From positions 8,866,001 to 8,930,000 of the forward strand of contig OX637297.1 of assembly GCA_951799445.1 (NCBI GenBank): 64,000 nt of DNA, read 5' to 3'. Below the pieces are notes generated by a model. The model saw nothing but the letters and a program-made list of their open reading frames with translations. It was not told where the DNA came from and searched no databases. Each line of letters begins with the position of its first letter. Positions within the stretch are counted from its first letter, which is position 1. A program made the position numbers and the translations under genes. Origin of the DNA: Pseudisothecium myosuroides. Lineage: Eukaryota; Streptophyta; Bryopsida; Hypnales; Lembophyllaceae. This document shows positions 22,986 to 35,189 of the stretch, piece by piece.

Positions 22986-23687
22986 TTAAAAGTTGTAACC
23001 TTACAAATATGACATGTTCAAATTCACATTCAATTAGAAAATGTATTTGTCTGGGTATGGATTGTAATGTTGTAAAGTTTATTTATGAAGGGGTCAAATT
23101 ATAAAAGTAAGTTTAGGTCTTCCAAACTTCGTTGTTGATGACAAATAAAAATGTGAATTTCCAATGTGAATTGTTTCTAACATGCACAATGTTTAAGAGT
23201 AGCTTTCAAGAGCCCTAAATAGTACGGGAGGTGAATGAATATGCTTACCAGATACATTGAATAGCAAAATCCTATTTAGTGATTTTTGAAATTGACATTC
23301 ATTATTTTAATAAAACTACACTTCAAATTGTTTTTTTTGTGAACCTAAAGTACTTCAAATAGCAACTTCCTAAGGTTAAATTGAACTTCCAAGTGTTGTG
23401 TAGACCAAAATTTTGTGCGTTGATCATCAAAGGGTGAAGTTTTTCATATTAATTTTAACTAGTGTACTAAAATTATGAAGTTTAACGTCTTCAGCAGTCC
23501 TAACTAAAATATTTCGAGTACCCTAAATCACTTTGGTCTACATCATTTTTGTGAAAGTGAAAGAAATGAAACTTTCAGTTGTAGTAACGTCAAAATCCTA
23601 AACCCTAACCCCTGCTTCGGCCTTTTCTATTTCATACCTTGAAGCCCAGATTTGTAGGCCGAAATTTGCAGGAAAGGTCTGGAAAGG
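22986..23687. other. AT-rich, no gene seen
   Basis: Sequence between the satellite and the large family-B element. No coding region, repeat or RNA gene is recognisable. Its last bases AAAGG (23683-23687) are the left target duplication of that element. Confidence 0.4.
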
Positions 23688-25029
23688 TGTCGTAACACAA
23701 GAAAGCACAAATCCCTCCCTTAGGTGTTAAATTAGTGTAAAACACCTTAGATGACTCGTGTATCGTTCCCGCAGGATTTCAACTCGTAGTTTCCTCAAAA
23801 TTCCTGGAACAAGATCCGAAACACAAACCCAAGATAAAAGGAATCCGGAATTGAAAACGAGGAACTGCACATCCTTATCCCAATTCTTTTAACTTCCCCC
23901 TATTTCAACCCAGCTCTTAAACATATTACCAATCAACAAGAACCAGGTTTGTATTTCTTCACGACAATACCAGTAAATTAGTATCCTACTTGACTAAATG
24001 AGGAACCAGGATGAGTGTCGTGATCCTGTACCTTTCCCGGATCCGGATCTAGTAAGCAAAGTGAACCATATTATAGTTTAACCTCTTCATCAGAGGGATC
24101 CGCTTTTGAGATTAAGAAAAGACACGTAAATCCTACCCTCCACTAGATTAAAGTGGCTCAAGTTCCACTAAAAGAGAAATAACAAAGAAAACAAAGAGAG
24201 CTAAAATGCAAGTTTTTCCTCACAGCTAATCCGGGAAATTACCCCAAACTAGAAGGTCACTCAGGAAACCCCTACAATCCCACAAATACTACAACGACAG
24301 ACCTATCCGGGTAGAACTCCAAGAGCTGAATCGGGTACCTCAGTAACTAACAGATCCCATCTACCTTCCCATTCCTCTCTTCCGGATACAACAGGACCTC
24401 ATCAGACATCAGCTAGCGCTCGAACTTCAATCTGAAGACTCACCTAACCTAAGCATGGCTATCCCGCTCAGAAGAAACCCAAGGAACATCAGTAGCTGGA
24501 ACTTTCTCTTAGTACGCAAGACGTTCTTAACCAATCCAAATACTCCCAGAACCGGATCCAGACAGAATCCGGGGACAACTCTTTTCCTCAAATTTTCACT
24601 ACCAAACTACTGGACTCGCAATGATCAAAACACTGCCTAACCCCTCAATACAAGACCAAGACTTTTCAGACCAGTACTCATGGAGTTGAAATCCAAGCTT
24701 TCTTTTCAGAAATTGAAATAGGAAAACAAGAATATGAAAACGCCCGAGGTTGAAACTAACTTCCAACCCCTAAATAACAACTCAAGGAAAACCCTAAAGG
24801 TCCTAGAAATCCAAAATACAGGACCAAAGAATGACACGCGTCATTCCTTATCCAACCAAGTTGACTTTCTACTAGCCAATCCGCAAAATGTGGATCTCAG
24901 ATCCTAAAAACCCGGAAACTAAAGTCCACGTGCATCTTACTAAGAAGCAACTAACTGACTGCTTCCTTCCTACCAAAAACTTGAGTTTTAATATTAACCA
25001 TGCAAGGATTAACTCAAGGAACTTCTTAA

Positions 25030-26875
25030 CTACTTCTTGGCCTTCTTCGGGGTAGGTTCCTCTTTGCTTGCTCCTTTCCGAGGTGGCTGTTTCCGGATTG
25101 GAGAGGGCTTGACTCCCTTCGATGACGTCCCCTTTGATGGCGTCTATGTCTTATCCTTGAGCTTGGAAGGAGAAATCGTTTCCAGGTCTGAATCTTCCTC
25201 TAATTCAGAATCCGGAATCTTTATTGGCTAGGATCCGGATCTCGTCGGGCTATCTTCTTTCTCCGACGTGCTTGGCGACTCTTCTTCCTCCAAGTGGTAA
25301 TTCACGGGGGACACCTCTCTGCCTCGCTTGGCTGTTGTCTTTTTCTTCGTCGTGCTGGGAACCTTTGGAGACTGCTTCAAATCCTTACTTTGGGGGGTCC
25401 CAAAGTCGGATCCGGACTTCCGGGTCTTCTCCTTAGATCCGGATGCACGTACTGATCCCTCTCCTTCCTTAGACTTCAGCTTGGAGGTTCCCTTCCCAGG
25501 TGTCTTCTCCTCCTTCTGCTTGTCTTTCGGCTTTGGTATTACTGGTGGGGACATGGGCGCCTTCATGGTATCTTGATAGAATCCCGACTGCTGGAGGACG
25601 TCCCGGATCTCATACATCATCTTCTCCATTGATGTTGAATACTCCGCCAGTACCAACACTGTCTTCACTGCTGCTTCAGATCCCTCTTTCAGAATCCCTT
25701 CGTCAAACAACTTTGCTTTGTTGATCATACTACCCGAGTAGGATACAAAGCTCCGGACTTTACGAAGTGTGTCCTTAGCGTCAGAGGAAAGTTTCCTAAC
25801 CTCCTTGCTTCCTGCCTCACTCTTCTCTAACTTCCGGGTCAGCTCCTCATTCCTCTCGGTCAACTCCTTAACTTGGGTCTCCCACTTCCGGGACTCTCTA
25901 TCCCGAAGTAAACCCTCTACTTTCTTCGCAAGCCCGGCTACCTCGATTCCACCAAACAGTCCGCACACATCCTGGACCGCTCTTCTCTCGGCACTCAGCT
26001 CCTCACGAATCCTCTCGAGATCCTTAATAATCCTCCCAAGCGACTCATCCCGTAAACTTTCCGGTTCCGGGGACTCTCTTTGTTTACTCTTGAGTTTCTG
26101 CTTCTAGGGGGAGGCTATGATTCGCTCTGAGGATTCCTCCTTTTCAGAAGATCCTCCCTCTGATTCCTCTCCTACCTCTTCCTCCTGTTTCTTAGGAGGA
26201 ATGATATTAAACTTCTGGATGGTGGCTGCAGCCTTATAAGTTGTCCTCTCATGAGCTCTAAGTGTTCCTAGATAATCATAGAGGTGGAAGAGAAAAGGGG
26301 CCTATTGTTGTGGCCTTAGTGTTACCCAGGGAAGAGACCATCTTTCCTACTAAATCCCTCACTATTTCTCCCCAGAATACCTTCCTTTCTCCGCTCAGGG
26401 CACCAAAGATTGTGTTCGCCCAAGTCACTGTGACCCGGGATGGCCGTTCCGGATACAGGATCGGAACTATGAACTCTAACACTCTTCTCTCCCTAGCATT
26501 CTTGCAGTCCGCGACGAGGTAACCATCCTTCTTGTGGGGAGTGTTAGAAAACTTACCCTCTGCAAATTTGTGTGTCCGGGAAGCCATCCCGTCTCCTGGG
26601 CGAGGAAAGTCGTAAACCGATTTCCAAGTTTCGAGGGTCCATTTTCTTGCCAGCGCTTGGTGCATCTTGTCCCACTCATTAGACTGGTCCTTTGTCAGCT
26701 CCCGAATCATCTCATCATCCTTCAGGCTCCATGGTCGACGTAGGAATCTGAGGCACCCAATTTGACCCAAGTCCTCCTCTAACTGTTTCCATTGATTCTC
26801 GTCTTCCGAGATAACCGGATGGATAGTCTTAATCTTGAAGACGACGGCCTCACTACCTTCACCCTTCACCATCAT
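25030..26875 (-). pseudogene. Family-B element ORF, decayed
   Basis: ATG at 26875 (MMVKGEGSEAV). The N-terminal ~200 residues parallel the family-A protein: ISEDENQWKQLEEDLGQIGC, RRPWSLKDDEMIREL, PILYPERPSRVTVTW, FGALSGERKVFW. A frameshift near 26284 separates this from the rest, which continues LYDYLGTLRAHERTTYKAAA, an acidic linker, a coiled coil (VEGLLRDRESRKWETQVKEL) and a basic C-terminus ending PTPKKAKK. In-frame TAG at about 26107 and 25228, plus another stop near 25148, complete the damage. The intact ancestor was about 600 aa. Identity to family A is low but collinear, so A and B are related families. Confidence 0.7.
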
Positions 26876-28534
26876 ACTCAAAAGTTTGTCCTCACCCTCT
26901 CAAACACAATTCTCACACAATCTCTCAAATATAAGTCGCTACAGATCCCTTCCCACAAATTCCGGTACTATCCTATCCGGATACAGAAACTAGGAGCTCT
27001 CCTTCTTCACAATCTGATCTGCAAACCACCGCTCTGAAAACCCCAAAGGATGCAAAAAAATTCACAATGAGAAATGAAGACGGAAGTTTCCCATTCCTGG
27101 GTTTTCCCCAGCTATCCGTTTCCAGCCATTTTCAAGTTATCGTTTCCGCCGTAATCCCGAAAGACTGTGTTGCAGCACAGAGTAAGTAAATTCCCTGTTA
27201 TACTCCCAAAAACCACTCTAAAGCATAACAAAATGACTCTAAAGATTGAACCCACGAGATTCTGTGAAGTGTCTAGCTCTATTCCCAACTTAAGGTCAGC
27301 CAGTATTCAATTTCTACTTTCCGGTCCTAGATCTAAAACCGGAAACAACAACACACCGAAAACAACGACCAGACCTCTCTCTATCTCTTCCGGTCTGTCA
27401 AGCTATTTGGTCCTATAAAACTACCACAACCCAGGATCCTACAACTTCCAATCCTGGAACTCCTCTGGATCGATCCGTTCCGGTCCTCTCACACGTACTC
27501 TCACTCCACTACGGTTTAGTTTTGCCTTTGTTTCACCATCAGAGGGTTCGCCGCTTGCTTTTGAGAGTGGCAAGCCCGCCACTCCTTCCGTGACTTATAG
27601 TGGCTGAAGACCCACTTCTCTAACCCACTACTTCCTACACTAGCGCGGATCCGGTTTGATCTCTCACAGCCACCCGGATAGCGATCCGGTTGGCAGGTCA
27701 CACAAAGACCCCCCGTACGATCCTCTCATACTACAACGACCTTGATGCCAAGTTCCCTCCGTGCGAAGTTAGGTGGTTACAAGTGAATCCGTCCGTTCCA
27801 ACATCAACTAAAGTCCTTCCGTTTACCAACTAGGGCAGCAAGACCTCATGGGAGATCGGACACTCAACCGGATTTCCTATCCAGGAGCTCTAGCGCGACT
27901 AAGGACTCCTTCCCTATCCGCCTAGCCTAACAACGGTTTTCTCGCCCGGAATCGTGAACTGTAGAGGTGCTGAGGAACTGAAATCCACTCCCAACACTTA
28001 GAATATCCACTCACATGCACATAAGAGCAAAACAAACACACTAAGGGGAGAAATCTCTAGAATCTGCACACATTTTTCTAACTCCTCACCAAAACAGCCC
28101 TGCCATGCGCGGGAGAGACGTACAACAAGAAGTCAATAGAAAACACACAAAAACTCAAGAGAAAAGACTCCCAGTCTCCTTCGCAGAGACTGACTAATAT
28201 ACACTTTAAAAACTCAAAGTCAACAAAAAGGGGCCCGGAAAGTCCGCGCGGAACTTTCGGTCCCCGCCGAGCCGGCCAGACCGGAGAACATTCGATCCAG
28301 ACCAGACACACCGGATCAAATCCGGTCCGGTCTTAACTAACAAATATTTACAAAACTAAATCCTATCTATCCTAACACAACCGGATCTACTCCTTGATCC
28401 GTTCCTTCGTCCATAACTTGGTCTCCGCCTTGGTCCACGCTCTGATCTTGATCCGCACCCTGATCTGGGGTCAGATCCATACCTTGATCCTACCCCAGGT
28501 TCAGTGTGGGACTTCTGGGCGTTTCCGCTCCAAG

Positions 28535-30130
28535 CTATTCGAAGACGTCTGTCAGATTCCGGTTCCGCTCCCCGGTTTCACGTTCTGGGAGATCCAGTGA
28601 CGAATCCAAGTTGATGGTGTGCGCGAGCTTCCTCCCACTCTTCTTTGACTGGGGAGTTCCCTCCTTTCCTTCCGTCTGAATGCCCACGTTTGGAAAAGAC
28701 CCGGGCATTGAAAGGTCGGACAGATGGAACGACCGTGACAACATCACTCCGTTCAGCTTTTGGCTGCTCTCTTCCATCCGGTTTGCAGCTTCTCGCGCTT
28801 CCATCATCACCAATTCCACCTTCTCGGAGTAGTCCGTCAAGATCCGGACCAACCTGGTTCCGGATATCTTCTTGTCCTTGAGGACTCCCTCGTCAAACAG
28901 TTTTGACTTGGTGACGGCCTCTCCGGTTGTCCCAAAAGTGGCCTTCACGTCCTCAGCTACTTTCCGGGTAGCCTCTGCCATCTCCCGTGTGGTGGCCATG
29001 TCCTCCTTGAGGAGCAACAATTCCGTCTTCAACGACTCATTCTCCTCTTGGAGTCGTCGTATCTCCGCTTCTTGTTTCCGGATCTCATCCGGGCTGGAGA
29101 TGAATTCTGCAACCACTCCTGCAAGGTTGCTATCCGCTGGTGCTCTCACCAGCTCGCTGATCTGATTCAGAACTAGCTTCTTCACCGCCCAGTCTGCTCG
29201 CACATCGCTCAAGATGTTGATCAGTTGGTTGAACGGATCCGTCGGATCCGATCCGGAAGGACCCGGTTCTTCAAAAACCGGTTTCTTCCCAGAGTTGGAT
29301 GTCTCACCCAGAGGGGTTGGGGTTCCTCTCCGGTGAGGAGGCGTCGTCTTCTGCCGCTTGTGTTGCGGTTGATGTTGCTCCTCCTCTTCTTCTTCTTTAG
29401 CGGAACCGGATACTTCCTCCTGCTCTTCTTTCGATTCCGATTCCCCATACTTCAGGAGTGACTCATGAGTCTTCCACTCCTTCTCCTCCGTATCCGTGAG
29501 GAGTTGGTTATGCTTGTAAAGATGGAAGATGTAGGGACTCAATGGAGTCGGCCTACTTCCTCCGATCTTTGGAACCAGACGGCTGACCAGATCGGAAAAG
29601 ATCCTGGCCCAGTCTACTTTCCGTTCCCCGCTCAGGGCTCCGAAAATCAGGTTCCCGACGGCAATTGTCACCCTCGTCGGCTTCTCCGGGTGGATGATCG
29701 GAACCAAGAACTGCAAAAGGTTTCGATGCCCGTCGTCCAAACAATCCGCGACCGCATGCCCATCCTTCGAGTCCACCGTGCACCGGAACTTCCCTCGGGT
29801 GTAACCTTCCTTTGAGGTGGCCATCCCTCGACCTCCTAACCGGAAATCGTATACGGACCTCCACATCTCTTCCGTCCAACTGTCCGGAATCCCGCGGATG
29901 GTCTTGTCGAACTGATTCGAGAGTTTTCCCAACAGCTCTCGAATCATCCGCTCCTCCCTAAACCCCCAGGGTTTATCGATCAGTCCTCCGCAACCCATCT
30001 TGGCAAGATCCTCTATGAGGTTGTCCTTTTCCTTCTCGTCTGCTGGAATAATCGGACACACCTTCCGGAGTTTAACTTCTACTGCGGAGGAACCGGACGG
30101 TCTTGCTCTACTCTTGCGGAGCTGAGGCAT
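28535..30130 (-). CDS. Family-A element ORF, copy 2
   Basis: ATG at 30130. Same layout as the ORF at 12838: N-terminal conserved domain, shortened Glu run, KRQK, coiled coil. It ends early at TAG 28535-28537 (VFE-stop). Copy 1 has CAG and copy 3 has CAA at this position, so this is a C-to-T nonsense change. Beyond it the frame continues to match the other copies, with a further TAG shared with copy 3 after NPG. About 530 codons are still open, so decay is recent. Confidence 0.65.
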   Translation of the reverse strand: MPQLRKSRARPSGSSAVEVKLRKVCPIIPADEKEKDNLIEDLAKMGCGGLIDKPWGFREERMIRELLGKLSNQFDKTIRGIPDSWTEEMWRSVYDFRLGGRGMATSKEGYTRGKFRCTVDSKDGHAVADCLDDGHRNLLQFLVPIIHPEKPTRVTIAVGNLIFGALSGERKVDWARIFSDLVSRLVPKIGGSRPTPLSPYIFHLYKHNQLLTDTEEKEWKTHESLLKYGESESKEEQEEVSGSAKEEEEEEQHQPQHKRQKTTPPHRRGTPTPLGETSNSGKKPVFEEPGPSGSDPTDPFNQLINILSDVRADWAVKKLVLNQISELVRAPADSNLAGVVAEFISSPDEIRKQEAEIRRLQEENESLKTELLLLKEDMATTREMAEATRKVAEDVKATFGTTGEAVTKSKLFDEGVLKDKKISGTRLVRILTDYSEKVELVMMEAREAANRMEESSQKLNGVMLSRSFHLSDLSMPGSFPNVGIQTEGKEGTPQSKKSGRKLAHTINLDSSLDLPERETGERNRNLTDVFE

Positions 30131-30402
30131 GGACACGAGCTGTGCTAACCGGATTCTGACTGAGGCTACCTTTCCCTCTCCTAGCCGCACGTCTCGTTTC
30201 TCACCTTCGCTCTTCCGATCTCAACCGGAATACCTCTAAACCTGCAACACAAACTAAAGTGGTGCGCGCTCTAACACACACACGCGCACACACAAACTCA
30301 CAAAACAAGGGAGCAAAGCGCTAGGAGGAAAGCTAAGTGCGCGTTGGAGAGCGATTTTTGCAAACGAAGTTTGAAAAAGAGTGGCAACTGGATTGGTCAG
30401 CC

Positions 30403-30410
30403 TATTTATA
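30403..30410 (-). promoter_or_regulatory. TATA box of family-A copy 2
   Basis: TATAAATA on the minus strand (TATTTATA on plus), 273 bp upstream of the ORF ATG, in the same context as in the other two copies. Confidence 0.6.
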
Positions 30411-31014
30411 GTCTGATCTGTCATCATGACCAAATCCGTTCCTGACCCAATCCGTTCCAACTCAGATCCGCTCCAACTCTAATCCGGTTTAGATTCAGAT
30501 CGAATCCGGATTGTCACCTATTCCGTTCCGTAGTTAATTTCCGGTTTTCCGTTATCTCTTGCTCAATTCCGGATACCAGATCACGGTTTCCGTTCCAAGA
30601 TTTAGATAACTTACAAAAAACCAAAGATTCACATTGCGACAGACTGTGACCGTTTAAACGACTTTCCCTAACTCCCGGTAGAGCCGTTGGATCTCAGGAT
30701 TACCCTAACGGCTTCTTGCTGGCTCTCCGATATCCTCCAGCATATGTCCACACCCGGCTCGGTACGTGGGGTAACTTCCGAATAGATTCCCTGTTCCGGA
30801 TCCGGTTTCGGTTTTCTGGTCAAATCAGGAAATTCTAATTCCCTTTCTTAACCTGTTTATCTGTTTACAGTTATCCTAAAACAGAAATATCTTAATTTTG
30901 GTAAAACTCGTATTTAAGCTCTATCAAAGCTTAAAATTTTTACCATTTCTAACTCCTTTCTCTATATTACTAGCTAACTTGCCTTATCCTCACATTTCGT
31001 GTTCCCACAAAAGG

Positions 31015-32160
31015 GACCTGGACTAAGGTATTTTTAACAATTGGTACGTGAAACTGGACCATTCCGAGCTTTAAAGAATCGTGTGCGAGCCTTAAATGAA
31101 GCGTACATGGTAGAAATTTTTCATTTCCAGAGTTCTCTTTAATGATTAACAAGAAGTTTCCTAACCTGGGATTTAGTCATTTCCAATGTGAATCTTCTTA
31201 ACAACTTGGTCAAATGCGAACACTTTTAATAGTTCCAACTAGAATGATCAGTAGCCACATGTCAGAGACTGAGGCTCCTAAAAATGGACTGCGCCATACT
31301 AAAGCGTCAAAAATTCTATTTACTTGAAGGAGGAATGTGGCAGCTTTTGAACGTGAATTATGCCTTTGACAGTAATGACTTTATAGGCAACTTTTAAAGA
31401 AAAAGAGATTCCCTTACAAAAATATTCCACTGAGCCGTTCAAAAGTCCCCTCCAATTCTTCCCACCAGATTTGTCCTGCCTAGTTGCAATGGTGTGATCC
31501 CTGTTGGGCATAGCATTTTGTGTCCATTGTTTTCCTGTTACCTAGTCGCTCTTGTTGAAGTGGTTTGTGCGCTTGCATGGAGTGCGTTTGTGAAGTGTAC
31601 TCGTGGATTCCTTGCTGTCAGTGGTTTGATGCCTGCAAGTGTTCTTTGTACGTTAGAAACGTTTGGCGGATTCCATTTTGTATTTTTTGGTTATATTCTT
31701 AAGAAATGTACGGTACCACTAAATGATTTCGACGGCGTCTAGATGTTTGCTGTACCGTCGTTTTTAGGGTATTGGAAGTTGAAAATCAGTGACTTCATAA
31801 AGCAAGCTGTACTGAAGTACAACTACTTTGATTCTGTGTCGTATGTTTGAATGTTAGCCACCATGCAGATGAAACCAGTGCATTCTAAAGAGAAGATGTA
31901 CTTAAATTGAAGCCTTTTGATTGGGGTGTCTTATGCAACAGTGTTATCTACCGTGATGCAATTCCATTGTTGGTCGTTACGATTCTGGAGTTTCTCGTGT
32001 GCGGAGCTTGAAAATGTTAATGATCTCGACAATCGCGCCGATTTTCTCGGAATATGACCGTCATTCTTAATAAGCCGATGATTTATACAATTCCAGATCT
32101 CTCAAATGTACTTTCTACAAACTAAACAGTACAAGCTACAAGTCTGGGGCTCCAGCATTT
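31015..32160. other. Upstream stretch, no gene seen
   Basis: From the right flank of the family-B element to the palindrome cluster upstream of the DUF7869 gene. An open frame of 82 codons at 31494 (+) has no support. It may include the 5' end of the DUF7869 transposon, but I found no terminal repeat. Confidence 0.3.
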
Positions 32161-32163
32161 GAA

Positions 32164-33041
32164 GTCAACTCGAGTCGAGATAAACAGTTGACAGTCAGGC
32201 TTACTTTATAAGTTGATAATGTCATTGATTTAACTCGAAGCGAGTTAAAAAGTCTACTGAAGAAATGCATAATACAAAGCATAAATCTGGGGTATTATCG
32301 TGTTGCAACAATGTAGTTCTTCTCGAATCGAGTAGAATGTGATAGTGATTACAAGCGTCCACATGAACCGATCACGTTCTAAATCTAAAACTATACGATT
32401 AAAAAACGTGTCTTACCTTTTAAATGTTGTTTGCTTATGATCTATCATTTATGCCGTACACTTTGGCTAATACTATCTCTCAGTAGATGATAAAATTATT
32501 ATACCTCGTATTGAGTAAATACTGTGGGATCTGTAATGTATGTGTTCTAGTAGAAAGTTCCCAGCAGTTGATCAAAATACTTTAACTCGTATCAAGTTAA
32601 ATCTTGTTGGAATTGTAATCTCTTTCTTAAAGAGAAAATGTGCTTTTGCTTGTGAGACTTGTTCGTGTGCGACCTGTTATCCCTTAGGATTGTAGTTGTG
32701 AAATCTGTACTTGTCGGAGATGTAGTCTTCTGTAAATATTTTCTTCTTTGGACGACCGTTCGATATTTTATTTATTAATTAAATATGATTTAGTCCGTCA
32801 GTATTCTTAACTCGATGCAAGATGAAATTCGGGATGGATTATAGGAATGGTTTGTTCATTGTGGACTTCAGTTGCACAAGTTTTTCTATAATTCTGACTT
32901 CACGAGGACGTCAATTTTTTCTTTACATCTTCAGTGCCGGTTATATAATCTGTTATGTTACGTATTCTAATGATAGTCGAGAGAGTTATTAGGTCGACAT
33001 TGTTTCTTCTGTGCATGTAGTTTAACTCATGTCGAGTTGAT
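32164..33041. repeat. Second cluster of TTTAACTCG-nnn-CGAGTTAAA palindromes
   Basis: Copies at about 32164 (CAACTCGAGTCGAGATAAA), 32228 (TTTAACTCGAAGCGAGTTAAA), 32317, 32498 (weak), 32581 (TTTAACTCGTATCAAGTTAAA), 32806 and 33021. They lie just upstream of the 3' splice site TTTGTGCAG|ACATTATGG (33130) of the DUF7869 gene, the same relative position as the array before the ParB/methylase-like gene. Confidence 0.8.
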
Positions 33042-33899
33042 TATGAAGTACCTATATTTGATTTACGATGGAAGTCACTTCTGTTGGTTTTGCATAGGGG
33101 TCTTCTAATTGTCTCTGGTATTTGTGCAGACATTATGGAACCCGATCAGCAGCCCTTCCGAGATTACTCGTCGGATGAAGGGGAGATTGAAAATGTTCCC
33201 GAAGAGATTGTCAACATTCCTTACTGCGAAGGGATCCCTCGACGGTTGTGGCTGACGAAGCTTGTGGAGCTGCACAATGCGGCTTCTGCGCCCATGGCTA
33301 AGGGGATTTATCACAGTGTTAACTCTGACCTTGTTCTTGGTTCTAGTGGTCCCCTCGAAGATGCTCTTGTTGCGGTCCAGATCTCAAAATCGCTGAATGT
33401 TTTAGAAGTTCCGGACAAGTGGAGGTACTCTCTTCGAGCATGGCCCATTGAGAGGGTGTACTTGAATGGGGCAAGCCTACGCGATCATGAGTTCCGTGAC
33501 AAGTACAATCGTCGCCAAGCCCATCTGTTGCGACCTTCGACTTCCCATGGAAGGCCATATACGAGCTTGATCAGAAATCCCCCATGTGAGACCTGTGTGA
33601 CGTCTAAGGCATTGCTCTCCCAAGAGTCGATCAATTCTGTTTCGAGCAAGTCTTGTTGCTCAAATAACTATGTTCAACCTTTTTCAAGGGAAAAAATTCA
33701 AGCATTTCGAGAGCGTATGTACGAGAAATCAACATTCGAATTCCGGTACCACATGAAGTTGGACGTACATCGACAAGTCCATACGAATGCTCAAGGAAAG
33801 AGAGTGGTTACTGTCGAAGGGACTGATGTTTGTTTGGCGGCATGGAGGCATATTGCAGGTGTATCGGAGACTACCTTTCACCGTTTTAATAGGAAAAGC

Positions 33900-34315
33900 A
33901 ATTTTCAAAGAAACTAAAAATTGTCCATTTGAAAAGACTTTATATTGAAGAGATTTCACCAAAAAACTTTATCTTGAAACCATCTTCAACATTCAAAATT
34001 GTACGCGCAAGGGAGCCTTCTTTGCATGGACGTAGAGGACATAAAATATAATATTTTTTAATGCCCCTTGGTAGGAACATGACTTCCTACTATCGAAATA
34101 GACCATAGAAATTTCAGCTCCAAATCATTAAATTTGGGTACTCCATAGTACTAAAAACCCTTAAAACTCAAAACGTGACATATTAGTTTAAATGATTTTT
34201 AAATATAAAATGATTTTTGAAAATTTCTGAAAAATATGAGATATAATTAAACTCAAGAGAGACATCTCCAATAAAAATTTGAAGTTCATGCGAGTCATGT
34301 TGCAAAAGTTATAGC
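33900..34315. repeat. AT-rich insertion within the DUF7869 gene
   Basis: Coding similarity stops after FHRFNRK and resumes at about 34320. The intervening ~400 bp is AT-rich and shares phrases with the elements at 52.6-53.5 and 57.1-57.8 kb (AAATTTCAGCTC, AAAAGTTATGGC/AAAAGTTATAGC, AAATTGTCCATTTG). It has no intact ends, so it is a degraded repeat rather than a clean insertion. Confidence 0.45.
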
Positions 34316-34909
34316 AAAAGGAAGCTTTGGCACTCCCTTTGTGACAAAGTTTCAGTACCGGTCTTTCATGCAATCACCTGAGACTATACCCGAGGTCAAC
34401 GCAGCGAATGCTGTGTTTGGGTTAAAAGAAGTGTCTGCTTCTAATATCAGCAAGATTAGGAAGTTGAACTTTCTTGAATTTAGTGTCAAGAAGCCTGGAG
34501 ACAATTTTGCGCGCTGTTCCAAATGTGATAGGTTACACACCTTGAAGAGGACTACTATTTCTGGCTTACAACAGAAATGGACCCTTCTCTTAGAGAAGCA
34601 ATTGGCTAAAGCTTGGGCGCACCGAGACCAATATTATGCCAATCGCTATAGGTCAAGTGCGTACCCTGCTGAGTGCTTGTGTCGCAGTGTGAATTTTTGG
34701 TTTTTGTAAGTTATCTAAACCTTGGAACGGAAATCGCGATCTGGAATCCGGAATTGAGTAAGAAATAACGGAAAACCGGAAATTAACTACGGAACGGAAT
34801 AGGTGACAATCCGGATTTGATCTGAATCTAAACCGGATTAGAATTGGAGCGGATCTGAGTTGGAACGGATTGGGTCAGGAACGGATTTGGTCATGATGAC
34901 AGATCAGAC

Positions 34910-34917
34910 TATAAATA
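34910..34917 (+). promoter_or_regulatory. TATA box of family-A copy 3
   Basis: TATAAATA, 280 bp upstream of the ORF ATG, same context as in the other copies. Confidence 0.6.
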
Positions 34918-35189
34918 GGCTGACCAATCCAGTTGCCACTCTTTTTCAAATTTCTTTGGCGGAAATCGCTCTCCAGCGCATACTTAGCTTCCTTCTCCAG
35001 CGATTTGCTCCCTTGTTCTGTGAGTTTGTGTGTGCGTGTGTGTGTGAGGGCGCGCAGCGCTTTAGTGTTTGTTGCAGGTTTAGAGGTATTCCGGTTGAGA
35101 TCGGAAGAGCGAAGGTGAGAAACGAGACGTGCGGCTAGGAGAGGGAAAGGTAGCCTTAGTCAGAATCCGGTTTAGCACAGCTCGTGTCC

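Larger units (their letters stand above)
27168..30641 (-). mobile_element. Family-A element, copy 2 (3474 bp, TSD GACTG), nested in family B
   Basis: Plus-strand left end TGTTGCAGCACAGAG, right end CACATTGCGACA, flanked by GACTG at 27163-27167 and 30642-30646. It reads leftward. Contents as in copy 1: TATA (minus) at 30403-30410, ORF from 30130, 3' block with TACTACAACGAC at 27729-27740. One base of the terminal repeat has changed (TGTTGCAG for TGTCGCAG). Confidence 0.85.
23688..31009 (-). mobile_element. Family-B element (TSD AAAGG) with a family-A element nested in it
   Basis: Left end TGTCGTAACACAAG and right end ACACGAAATGTG as read on the minus strand (plus strand CACATTTCGTGTTCCCACA), flanked by AAAGG at 23683-23687 and 31010-31014. 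The ends form an imperfect inverted repeat of about 17 bp. Without the nested copy (27168-30641 plus one GACTG) it is about 3.84 kb, the same size class as family A, with ORF at 26875-25030 and the conserved TACTACAACGAC block at 24287. This fixes the insertion order: B first, A later. Confidence 0.8.

Noticed and set aside
31494..31742. 82-codon frame upstream of the DUF7869 gene
   Set aside because: No domain, no splice support, and hydrophobic composition typical of chance frames in T-rich DNA.
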